Shown here one piece after another: positions 1 to 4,575 of a stretch of DNA of 5,056 nucleotides (positions are counted from its first letter, which is position 1; the number at the start of each line of letters is the position of its first letter). A program made the translations under genes and the position numbers. The stretch comes from JBMNQH01 sp050944035. Its GTDB lineage: Bacteria; Bacillota; Clostridia; Oscillospirales; Oscillospiraceae. Below the pieces are notes generated by a model. The model saw only the letters and a program-made list of their open reading frames with translations. It had not been told where the DNA came from and searched no databases. Location: assembly GCA_050944035.1 (NCBI GenBank), contig JBMNQH010000050.1, positions 1-5,056 on the forward strand, written 5' to 3'.

Positions 1-52
1 CAGCCGTGCGGAGGAGGTCGTTATGAGGGAGTATATCTATGAGGAAGATTAA
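1..52 (+). CDS. C-terminal end of an upstream reading frame (partial)
   Basis: Reading from base 2, an open frame gives SRAEEVVMREYIYEED and stops at 50-52. It overlaps the start of the next gene by 14 bases, a common arrangement in translationally coupled operons. The other two forward frames also enter from the left edge and stop at 26 and 42, so the choice of frame is an inference. A GGAGGAGG run at 10-17 lies just before an in-frame ATG at 23, so a nine-codon peptide is a less likely alternative. No function can be assigned. Confidence 0.35.
   Translation, partial: SRAEEVVMREYIYEED
25..31 (+). promoter_or_regulatory. ribosome binding site for the 46-aa protein
   Basis: GAGGGAG lies seven bases before ATG 39. 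It supports this start for the small gene and sits inside the last codons of the overlapping upstream frame. Confidence 0.6.
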
Positions 53-179
53 AATCAAGGTGGACGATTTTGAACTGCGGCTCATTATCCGAGCCTTGGC
101 GGAATGGCGGAACATCTTGATTGCCGAGAATAAACCGACGGAGGATTTAGATGAGCTGCTGATACGCTTCTGCAAATGA
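39..179 (+). CDS. small hypothetical protein, 46 aa
   Basis: The frame starts at ATG 39 and reads MRKIKIKVDDFELRLIIRAL, then a Trp-Arg segment, and ends LLIRFCK. The start is supported by GAGGGAG at 25-31 with a seven-base spacer and by an in-frame stop at 24-26 that leaves no other ATG. The N-terminus is basic with alternating residues. The middle and end look amphipathic and helical, with no signal peptide or membrane segment. The style is that of small accessory proteins in Clostridia mobile elements, but I do not recognise a named family. It overlaps the frame before it and is the last gene before a strong terminator, so it probably ends an operon that begins outside the window. Confidence 0.7.
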   Translation: MRKIKIKVDDFELRLIIRALAEWRNILIAENKPTEDLDELLIRFCK

Positions 180-205
180 CCGCTTACAACTGAATACAGA
201 AAGAG

Positions 206-256
206 AAAGCACTTATTTTCAGGGAATTATCCCACAAGAAAATAGGTGCTTTTTTT
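206..256 (+). terminator. intrinsic terminator after the 46-aa gene
   Basis: The arms at 206-220 and 238-252 pair over 15 bases with one G-T wobble. The 17-base loop can itself form a small GGGA/TCCC hairpin. A run of seven T bases (250-256) overlaps and follows the right arm. It lies 27 bases after the stop codon at 179, so it closes that operon. Confidence 0.9.
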
Positions 257-376
257 GTACCCAAAAGGCGGTATTTCCGATAAACCGACAAGACAGTATA
301 AACTCCTTACCCTACTTTTTATGACCTCTTACAGCGAAGAAAAACGGCGATTTTCACCCCGAGAACATATCATTTC

Positions 377-413
377 AGCACTTGATTACACAATCAGGTG
401 CTTTTTGTTTTTT
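377..413 (+). terminator. second intrinsic terminator
   Basis: AGCACTTGATT (377-387) pairs with AATCAGGTGCT (392-402) over 11 bases with one wobble and a four-base ACAC loop. A T-rich tail, TTTTGTTTTTT, runs to 412. The arms share AGCACTT and GGTGCTTT with the first terminator, including the wobble. The 120 bases between the two terminators show no convincing gene, so this may be a backup terminator or the end of a short untranslated transcript. Confidence 0.85.
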
Positions 414-433
414 CGGTTCAATCAAGTGATGGT

Positions 434-502
434 CAAATTATTTGGGAAAAAGGGTTGCCGTTTCATCTTTCTCAGTGGGAATTAGTGAAAGGACAATTTT
501 TT
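434..502 (+). repeat. 69-bp imperfect direct repeat, copy 1
   Basis: This stretch aligns without gaps to 566-634, exactly 132 bases downstream. I count 57 of 69 identical positions. It includes a T-rich start, a GGGAAAAAGGGT segment, the TTTCATC left hairpin arm and the AGTGAAAGGA box. It marks two full-length units of the array on either side of a more diverged one. Confidence 0.8.
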
Positions 503-565
503 CAAATATTTTTTTGAAAACACCCCCCAGAAACGCTCTCCCATTTCAAACAAGTGAAGGGGTAA

Positions 566-634
566 CAAATTTTTTGAGAAAAAGGGTGTCCATTTCATCT
601 CTCCCGGTGGGAACAAGTGAAAGGATAAATTTTT
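566..634 (+). repeat. 69-bp imperfect direct repeat, copy 2
   Basis: This is the partner of 434-502. It contains the inner stem TCCC (602-605) with GGGA (609-612) around a GGT loop, and the outer TTTCA/TGAAA pairing. Copy 1 keeps the same fold with different bases: TTCTC 469-473 pairs with GGGAA 477-481 around AGT. Confidence 0.8.
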
Positions 635-826
635 ACGGAGATTTTCTCACAGAGCACAGATTTTGGGTGTGCATTTTGACCCCCTTTGTCCAAATGAGTG
701 AGGGGAAATTTTATCTTTGGTTTCCAAAACACCCGATAATTTTTCCTTTCCCGGTCCGAACAAGTGAAGGAATATTGTCGCCCTACACTTTTTTACAACT
801 GAATGACCGTCCGATTGGGATATGAT

Positions 827-930
827 CCTGCGATGATACGAGCAGGGCAACGCCGCTGAGATGGGGGCAGGCATACAAAAACGGCAATCGGGTAAAGCGG
901 CGGTTACATACCCACGCCTTACGGCTTGGG
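827..930 (+). other. structured leader before the ATPase operon
   Basis: Three potential stems lie in order. CCTGC 827-831 pairs with GCAGG 842-846. CGCCGCT 851-857 pairs with AGCGGCG 896-902 around a 38-base interior. CCCA 911-914 and GCC 916-918 pair with GGC 923-925 and TGGG 927-930. The last stem ends 12 bases before the GGGAGGTGG ribosome binding site. The fold could be a 5' leader controlling the ATPase operon or part of an origin. It matches no riboswitch class I recognise, and no clear -35/-10 pair is visible upstream. Confidence 0.4.
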
Positions 931-942
931 TTGAAAACTATG

Positions 943-950
943 GGAGGTGG
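943..950 (+). promoter_or_regulatory. ribosome binding site that decides the start at 956
   Basis: GGAGGTGG lies five bases before GTG 956. The GTG codons at 947 and 950 overlap it or follow it too closely, and ATG 965 is 14 bases away, so GTG 956 fits best. Confidence 0.65.
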
Positions 951-955
951 TGAAA

Positions 956-1138
956 GTGCCACGAATGAGTAAAAAGCGGAAGCAGGAATGGGCGCTGTTT
1001 CTGAATGAGAGAAACCGTATCACCTATAACGAGCTTTGCAGGAAATGTCAGAACGACTGTAAGCAGAGCTTTCGGGTGCTGGTAATCGAATGCCCGAAAT
1101 TTTTGAGAAAGGAGAGAAAACGAAGAAATGAAGCTTGA
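956..1138 (+). CDS. small basic four-cysteine protein, 60 aa
   Basis: The frame reads MPRMSKKRKQEWALFLNERN and ends KFLRKERKRRNEA. Both ends are rich in Lys and Arg. The middle holds four cysteines: C28-X2-C31-X3-C35-X10-C46. This spacing could bind a metal, but it is not a standard zinc-finger pattern that I can name. High basic charge suggests nucleic-acid binding. The GTG start is chosen from the ribosome binding site; ATG 965 would give 57 residues. The 3' end overlaps the ATPase gene by 11 bases, so the two are probably translated together and the small protein may be an accessory to that ATPase. The exact function is unknown. Confidence 0.75.
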   Translation: MPRMSKKRKQEWALFLNERNRITYNELCRKCQNDCKQSFRVLVIECPKFLRKERKRRNEA

Positions 1139-2129
1139 GATCACAAAGGCAAGCGAGGTTCAGGTAAAGAGCGTGGAATGGCTGTGGTATCCGTATATTC
1201 CCTATGGCAAGGTCACGGTCTTGCAGGGCGACGCCGGCGACGGCAAAAGCACCTTGATTCTGAAGCTTGCCGCAATGCTGACAAGGGGCGAGCCAATGCC
1301 CTTTACCGACGGCGAGGGCGCAGAACCGGTCAATGTCATTTACCAGTCCACGGAGGACGACGCAGACGATACAATCGTTCCCCGCTTTATTGCCGCAGGC
1401 GGCGATACGGACAGACTGCTGTTTATCAATGAGAAGGAACAGTATCTGAGCTTTTCCGACGAGCGACTGCTGGAAGCCATCCGACAGACCAAAGCAAAGC
1501 TCATCGTCCTTGACCCCTTATCCGCATATATCGGGGAGTCAACCTCGATCAATTCTGCCAATGAAGTCCGCAGACAGTTTCGACCGCTGATTGACATCGC
1601 AAAGGAACAGGGTTGTGCGATTGTCATCGTTCATCATATGAACAAGGCAATCGGGCAGAAAGCACTGAACCGTGGCGTTGGTTCGGTGGATATTGTGGGT
1701 GCAGCAAGAAGCGTTCTGCTCATCGGGAGAACCGATAAGGAACGTCCCGATGAGCGAATACTGGCACAGGTCAAAAGCAATCTTGCCCCGACAGGAAATG
1801 CCATTCTCTTTTCGGTTGACGAGGGCGGTATTCACTGGCTGGAGGAAACCGCAAGGACAGCAGATGAAGTTTTGGGGAATGTATTTGCGGGGGTCGGCAG
1901 ACCCGATGAGCAAATGCAGAAAGCAAAAGAAATGCTGTCCGCTTTACTCGCTGGCACCCAGCCAAAGCCGCAGAGCGAAGTGATGCGTCATCTGAAAGAG
2001 GCGGGGGTCAGCGAGAGTACGGCAAAAAAAGCAAAAGCACTGCTGGGCATACGCTCTGTGAAACAGGGCGTGCAGTGGTTTTGGTTGTTGCCGGAGGGCA
2101 AGGACGAACAGGATTTCGTGACGGGTTAA
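1128..2129 (+). CDS. RepA-like AAA/RecA-fold ATPase (AAA_25 type), 333 aa
   Basis: This is a RecA-fold NTPase of the type often annotated as AAA family or RepA-like on plasmids and integrative elements, related to hexameric replicative helicases. Walker A is GDAGDGKS at residues 34-41, followed by T42. An acidic STEDDADDT stretch lies at 74-82. Walker B is LIVLDP at 125-130. A VIVHH motif lies at 166-170, and GVGSVDIVGAARS at 183-195. KSNLAP at 216-221 is at the place where this family usually has a trans-acting Lys or Arg. The C-terminus, about residues 262-325, looks like a winged helix-turn-helix and would bind DNA. There is no primase domain. AAAGGAGAG at 1108-1116 precedes the ATG, and the gene overlaps the four-cysteine gene. 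A role in replicating or maintaining the excised circle is inferred; a regulatory or repair role cannot be excluded. Confidence 0.88.
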   Translation: MKLEITKASEVQVKSVEWLWYPYIPYGKVTVLQGDAGDGKSTLILKLAAMLTRGEPMPFTDGEGAEPVNVIYQSTEDDADDTIVPRFIAAGGDTDRLLFINEKEQYLSFSDERLLEAIRQTKAKLIVLDPLSAYIGESTSINSANEVRRQFRPLIDIAKEQGCAIVIVHHMNKAIGQKALNRGVGSVDIVGAARSVLLIGRTDKERPDERILAQVKSNLAPTGNAILFSVDEGGIHWLEETARTADEVLGNVFAGVGRPDEQMQKAKEMLSALLAGTQPKPQSEVMRHLKEAGVSESTAKKAKALLGIRSVKQGVQWFWLLPEGKDEQDFVTG

Positions 2130-2180
2130 GACACGAAAAGCTGTGAGGATTTGCTCTTTTAAGGGAGTCAAGGGGGAACG

Positions 2181-2230
2181 CCTTGCCCACCATCTTGCTT
2201 GCAAGGTGTAGTGGGTTACACTGCAATGCA
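2181..2230 (+). other. candidate origin of transfer (oriT) with MobV-type nick site
   Basis: TAGTGGG/TTACACT at 2209-2222 differs at two positions from the pMV158 MobM nick region TAGTGTG/TTATACT (recalled from the literature). The predicted nick is between 2215 and 2216. Two mutually exclusive hairpins are present, as in pMV158. The first has outer arms CCCAC 2186-2190 and GTGGG 2211-2215, ending exactly at the nick, with an inner CTTGC 2194-2198 and GCAAG 2201-2205 stem. The second spans the nick, pairing GTGTA 2206-2210 with TACAC 2217-2221. The site lies about 290 bases upstream of the relaxase gene, which is where MobV origins usually sit. Confidence 0.82.
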
Positions 2231-2234
2231 CCGG

Positions 2235-2260
2235 GAACGGAAAACCCACGGTTTCCGTTC
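2235..2260 (+). repeat. inverted repeat next to the candidate oriT
   Basis: GAACGGAAAACC (2235-2246) pairs with GGTTTCCGTTC (2250-2260) over 11 base pairs with one bulged A and a CAC loop. No T-run follows, so it is not a typical terminator. It may serve in conjugative transfer, for example in strand recircularisation or priming, but this is inference. Confidence 0.65.
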
Positions 2261-2273
2261 GGTTGGCAGTGAT

Positions 2274-2304
2274 TTTTGCGAGCCGCCGGATATGGCGAGC
2301 AAAA
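2274..2304 (+). repeat. imperfect hairpin downstream of oriT
   Basis: TTTTGC (2274-2279) pairs with GCAAAA (2299-2304), and CGCC (2284-2287) pairs with GGCG (2294-2297) around a six-base loop, with an asymmetric internal loop between the two stems. It is the third structure in a row after the predicted nick. From 2305 to 2490 I see no further gene or clear site. Confidence 0.4.
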
Positions 2305-2490
2305 TATCACGGACAACAGCATTGAGGGATTGTTTACGAGCCGCAAAGGACGGTGAGCAAACAAGACCGAAAGGCGGCAAGAGGTGCTTTGCTGTGTATC
2401 AATCGTTCCTCCCGTTCTCCGCAAAATGATACAGAGGAAGATAATTCAACGATACATTCTGAATTATTACTTCCTTGAAAATGAAACGAT

Positions 2491-2496
2491 AAGGAG
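2491..2496 (+). promoter_or_regulatory. ribosome binding site of the relaxase gene
   Basis: AAGGAG lies ten bases before ATG 2507 and four before ATG 2501. The longer spacing is more normal in this group and gives the MANYAIMR start usual for MobV proteins, so 2507 is preferred. Confidence 0.6.
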
Positions 2497-2506
2497 AGAA
2501 ATGCCT

Positions 2507-3490
2507 ATGGCAAATTACGCGATTATGCGCATAGAAAAACGCAAGCTCGGCGCTGTCGGCAGGATATGCAATCACCACGAACGACTGAAAGCCGAGTATA
2601 AAAGCAATCCCGATATTGACCCTTCGAGGACGCACCTGAACTATCACATTGTCGAGCCGACGGCAAAATACCGCAAGGCAGTACTGGACAGGATTGAAGA
2701 AGTCGGAGCTAAGCGAAGAAAGGACAGCGTGGTTATGCAGGACTGTTTCGTGGGCGGAACCCCTGACTGGCTGAAAGGAAAATCCGTTGAGGAACAGAGA
2801 AAATACTTTGATTATGCCTACCGTTTCTTTGAAAACAACTTCAAAAAAGAGAACATCATCTCGGCAGTTGTGCATTTGGACGAGGCAACTCCCCATATGC
2901 ATCTTTGCTTTGTTCCGATAACGGATAAGGGCAGATTGTCCTCTAAGGATATTATCGGAGGACCGAAAGGGCTTGTGGGCTGGCAGGATAAATTCTACGA
3001 GTATATGCACGAAAAATATACCGACATCACAAGAGGCACACCGGCAAAGGTATCCCACAGAAAGCACATACCACCCTTTATGTTTAAGGTTGCCGGCGAG
3101 CTTTACGACCATTACGGGGAGATATGCGGTGCAATCAATGACATCGGGCTTGTGAACAACGCAAAGAAGAAGGACGCTGCCATTTCCCTTCTCGGCAGGT
3201 ATGCGCCGGAGATGGCTCAACTCAAGGTGCAGCTTCAAAGCACGGATAAGCACATCGCCTATCTGGAACGAGAACTGTTCAGTGAGCGTGACAGCAATTC
3301 CAATTACCGCAGTATCAATTACGAGCAGGAACTGGAACTCAAACAGGCAAACCGAAAAATTTATGAGCTGAACCAAAAACAGAAGGAGCTTGAAAAAGTG
3401 ATTTCCAAAATACCGCCGGAAGTACTTCAGCAGATGGCACAGCAGGAAAAAGAAGCGAGAAAACGCAAATCGAAAGGATGGGAAAGATAA
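2507..3490 (+). CDS. mobV: MobV-family relaxase (Pre/Mob), 327 aa
   Basis: This is a plasmid mobilization relaxase that nicks oriT and leads the single strand through a conjugation channel. The N-terminus MANYAIMRIEKRK is typical of the family. NHHER at residues 22-26 aligns with KHNER of pMV158 MobM, so His23 matches the catalytic His22 of MobM. SRTHLNYHIV at 40-49 is the second motif. HLDEATPHMH at 123-132 is the metal-binding HxDE...PHxH motif. From about residue 230 onward the protein is charged and helical, probably a coiled coil, ending in basic KEARKRKSKGWER. The length is shorter than MobM (about 490 aa) but the relaxase domain is whole. ATG 2501 would add two residues. It stops directly before the next start codon. 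No coupling protein or secretion genes are visible, so transfer would need a helper. Confidence 0.95.
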   Translation: MANYAIMRIEKRKLGAVGRICNHHERLKAEYKSNPDIDPSRTHLNYHIVEPTAKYRKAVLDRIEEVGAKRRKDSVVMQDCFVGGTPDWLKGKSVEEQRKYFDYAYRFFENNFKKENIISAVVHLDEATPHMHLCFVPITDKGRLSSKDIIGGPKGLVGWQDKFYEYMHEKYTDITRGTPAKVSHRKHIPPFMFKVAGELYDHYGEICGAINDIGLVNNAKKKDAAISLLGRYAPEMAQLKVQLQSTDKHIAYLERELFSERDSNSNYRSINYEQELELKQANRKIYELNQKQKELEKVISKIPPEVLQQMAQQEKEARKRKSKGWER

Positions 3491-4327
3491 ATGAATGTTA
3501 CAGAAATCAGGGTCGCTGACTGCGTACCCTTTGAGAATTATCCGTTCAAGATACAGGATAATTCCGATATGAAAATGCTCGTTGACAGCATAAAGGAAAG
3601 CGGTGTGCTGATACCGATAGTGGTACGCCCGAAAGGTAAGGAGTATGAAATCCTGTCGGGTCACAGAAGAATTTATGCTTGCAAAATGGCAGGGATCGAC
3701 AAAGTCCCTGCCATTATCCGTGAGCTTTCCAGAGATGAAGCGGTCATCTTTATGGTGGATTCCAATCTTCATCGTGAGGGGCTGTTACCTTCCGAAAAAG
3801 GATTTGCCTACAAGATGAAGCTGGAGGCAATGAAACATCAGGGGCGGACTTCTGACCAACTTGGTCAGAAGTTAACCTCCGTTCAGGCGCTTGCCGATTC
3901 TTCTTCGGACAGTAAAACACAGGTACAGAGATATATCCGACTGACCTTTTTGGAAAAGCCATTGCTTGACTTGGTGGACGAGGGGCGCATTGCCCTGACT
4001 CCTGCGGTGGAGCTTTCCTATTTACTGCCTGAAGAACAAAGGAACTTAATCGAAACCATAGAAAGCGAGGACTGCACCCCCTCACTTTCTCAGTCGGTCA
4101 GAATGCGAAAACTGAGTAATGACGGATTGCTGACAATGGATAAGATATTCGAGATTATGACCGAGGTCAAGGGCAATCAGGTGGAGGTTTTGAAGATACC
4201 GACCGATAGAGTTCGGCAGTATTTCAAGCCGAATACCACCTACAAGCAGATGGAAGATTATATCGTAAAGGCATTGGAACACTATGCGCTTTACCTGAAA
4301 AGACAAAGAAACAGAGACAGCCGATAA
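3491..4327 (+). CDS. ParB/Spo0J-like partition protein, 278 aa
   Basis: The protein resembles ParB nucleases and CTPases of plasmids and integrative elements. The N-terminal ParB/Srx-fold domain covers about residues 4-95. ILSGHRR at 54-60 is the conserved arginine-rich nucleotide-binding box, followed by AGIDKVPAIIRE at 67-78 and NLHREGLLPSEKG at 92-104. The next part, about 100-180, should hold the DNA-binding helix-turn-helix, with VQRYIRLTFL as a recognizable element. The C-terminus is helical. The ATG directly follows the relaxase stop codon, with GGAAAG at 3481-3486 as a possible ribosome binding site, so it is probably coupled to the relaxase. No ParA partner is visible in the window. 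It could stabilise the circular form or act as a regulator that binds centromere-like sites. Confidence 0.9.
   Translation: MNVTEIRVADCVPFENYPFKIQDNSDMKMLVDSIKESGVLIPIVVRPKGKEYEILSGHRRIYACKMAGIDKVPAIIRELSRDEAVIFMVDSNLHREGLLPSEKGFAYKMKLEAMKHQGRTSDQLGQKLTSVQALADSSSDSKTQVQRYIRLTFLEKPLLDLVDEGRIALTPAVELSYLLPEEQRNLIETIESEDCTPSLSQSVRMRKLSNDGLLTMDKIFEIMTEVKGNQVEVLKIPTDRVRQYFKPNTTYKQMEDYIVKALEHYALYLKRQRNRDSR
3685..3715 (+). repeat. perfect 11-bp inverted repeat inside the ParB-like gene
   Basis: AATGGCAGGGA (3685-3695) is the exact reverse complement of TCCCTGCCATT (3705-3715), with a nine-base loop. It lies in codons for KMAGIDKVPAII, a conserved part of the protein, so chance shaped by codon choice is possible. 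It would form a strong hairpin in the mRNA. Confidence 0.75.
3848..3872 (+). repeat. perfect 12-bp inverted repeat inside the ParB-like gene
   Basis: ACTTCTGACCAA (3848-3859) is the exact reverse complement of TTGGTCAGAAGT (3861-3872), with a single base between the arms. The codons give RTSDQLGQKL, a linker before the helix-turn-helix region. The two-fold symmetry resembles a protein-binding operator or partition site, but it does not match the Spo0J parS sequence. Confidence 0.8.
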
Positions 4328-4333
4328 CGGCTG
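4318..4333 (+). other. short hairpin across the ParB-like stop codon
   Basis: CAGCCG (4318-4323) pairs with CGGCTG (4328-4333) around ATAA, which contains the last bases of the stop codon. Only a weak ATTATTGTT stretch follows, so this is at most an attenuator or an RNA-stability element. Confidence 0.4.
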
Positions 4334-4342
4334 ATTATTGTT

Positions 4343-4350
4343 AAGGAGGT
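4343..4350 (+). promoter_or_regulatory. strong ribosome binding site for the 72-aa gene
   Basis: AAGGAGGT lies six bases before ATG 4357. It is a near-perfect Shine-Dalgarno sequence, which supports the small gene as real. Confidence 0.8.
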
Positions 4351-4356
4351 TTTAAG

Positions 4357-4575
4357 ATGAACAGAAACAGCAACAGACCGGTAATAGATATTCAGCGAAT
4401 TCCCGTTGGTGAAAAGCCGCTTGAGGAGCTTGCGGCGGAGGTTTACGGCTGGCTTTTTCAGAGCAAAAGCACGGCGAAGTCATCAGACGGCACATTCGCA
4501 AACCGCAAAAAACAGCACTACAATGACAGTATAAAGATGATTTCAGGAGGAAAAGAAGATGACACAGCAGCTTAA
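4357..4575 (+). CDS. small hypothetical protein, 72 aa, before the recombinase
   Basis: The protein starts MNRNSNRPVIDIQRIPVGEK and ends ISGGKEDDTAA. An N-terminal PVIDIQRIPVGEKPLEE stretch leads into a helical segment, LEELAAEVYGWLF, at about residues 22-34. A Ser/Thr/Lys-rich part follows, then a basic ANRKKQHYND segment at 48-57. There is no signal peptide or membrane span, and I do not recognise the family. It has a near-perfect ribosome binding site and overlaps the serine recombinase gene by 17 bases, which points to coupled translation. A role with the recombinase, such as a directionality or accessory factor, is only a guess from position. Confidence 0.8.
   Translation: MNRNSNRPVIDIQRIPVGEKPLEELAAEVYGWLFQSKSTAKSSDGTFANRKKQHYNDSIKMISGGKEDDTAA
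4545..4550 (+). promoter_or_regulatory. ribosome binding site of the serine recombinase
   Basis: AGGAGG lies eight bases before ATG 4559 and inside the end of the 72-aa gene. It fixes the recombinase start. Confidence 0.85.

Larger units (their letters stand above)
415..775. repeat. degenerate array of six CAAGTGARRGG boxes
   Basis: The core AGTGA occurs at 425, 484, 553, 616, 697 and 763, always on the + strand, at spacings of 59, 69, 63, 81 and 66. Each copy fits roughly CAAGTGARRGG, mostly followed by an A/T-rich stretch such as AAATTTT. Most copies form the right half of an imperfect hairpin: TTTCA 461-465 with TGAAA 486-490, TTTCA 593-597 with TGAAA 618-622, and TTCCTT 743-748 with AAGGAA 767-772. 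The segments before the boxes come in two types, one with GGGTGT or a variant (near 451, 584, 665) and one with ACACCC (near 520, 729). The block is gene-free and AT-rich and precedes the ATPase operon. An iteron-like origin or a multi-site operator is plausible but unproven. Confidence 0.7.

Noticed and set aside
415..775. CRISPR array
   Set aside because: The boxes are short and degenerate, spacing varies from 59 to 81, and the sequences between boxes are themselves related rather than unique spacers. No cas genes are visible.
442..825. 127-aa open frame across the repeat block
   Set aside because: No convincing ribosome binding site, unusual Phe/Ser/Thr-rich composition from the T-rich repeats, and the repeats explain the peptide motifs. 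It is kept only as a low-level finding about spacing.
792..826. Promoter with TTTACA and TATGAT
   Set aside because: The spacer is 24 bases, too long for a normal promoter. The hexamer 17 bases before TATGAT does not resemble TTGACA.
647..874. 75-aa reverse-strand frame
   Set aside because: It crosses the repeats and the structured leader, has no ribosome binding site and resembles no known protein.
2199..2429. 76-aa frame overlapping the candidate oriT
   Set aside because: It has no proper ribosome binding site and begins inside the oriT hairpin. The local structure is better explained by transfer functions.
2384..2506. N-terminal extension of the relaxase to ATG 2384
   Set aside because: The extra residues do not match the MobV N-terminus, and AAGGAG at 2491-2496 supports the start at 2507.
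2399..3772. 457-aa reverse-strand open frame
   Set aside because: It lies antisense to the relaxase and ParB-like genes, is rich in Phe, Cys, His and Val as expected of a shadow frame, and shows no domain. The forward frames are clearly recognised genes.
3848..3872. Classical parS site
   Set aside because: The palindrome does not contain the TTTCACGTGAAA core of Spo0J parS. A site for this divergent ParB-like protein remains possible.
4318..4340. Terminator between the ParB-like gene and the 72-aa gene
   Set aside because: The stem is only six pairs and no proper T-run follows, so readthrough into the recombinase is more likely.
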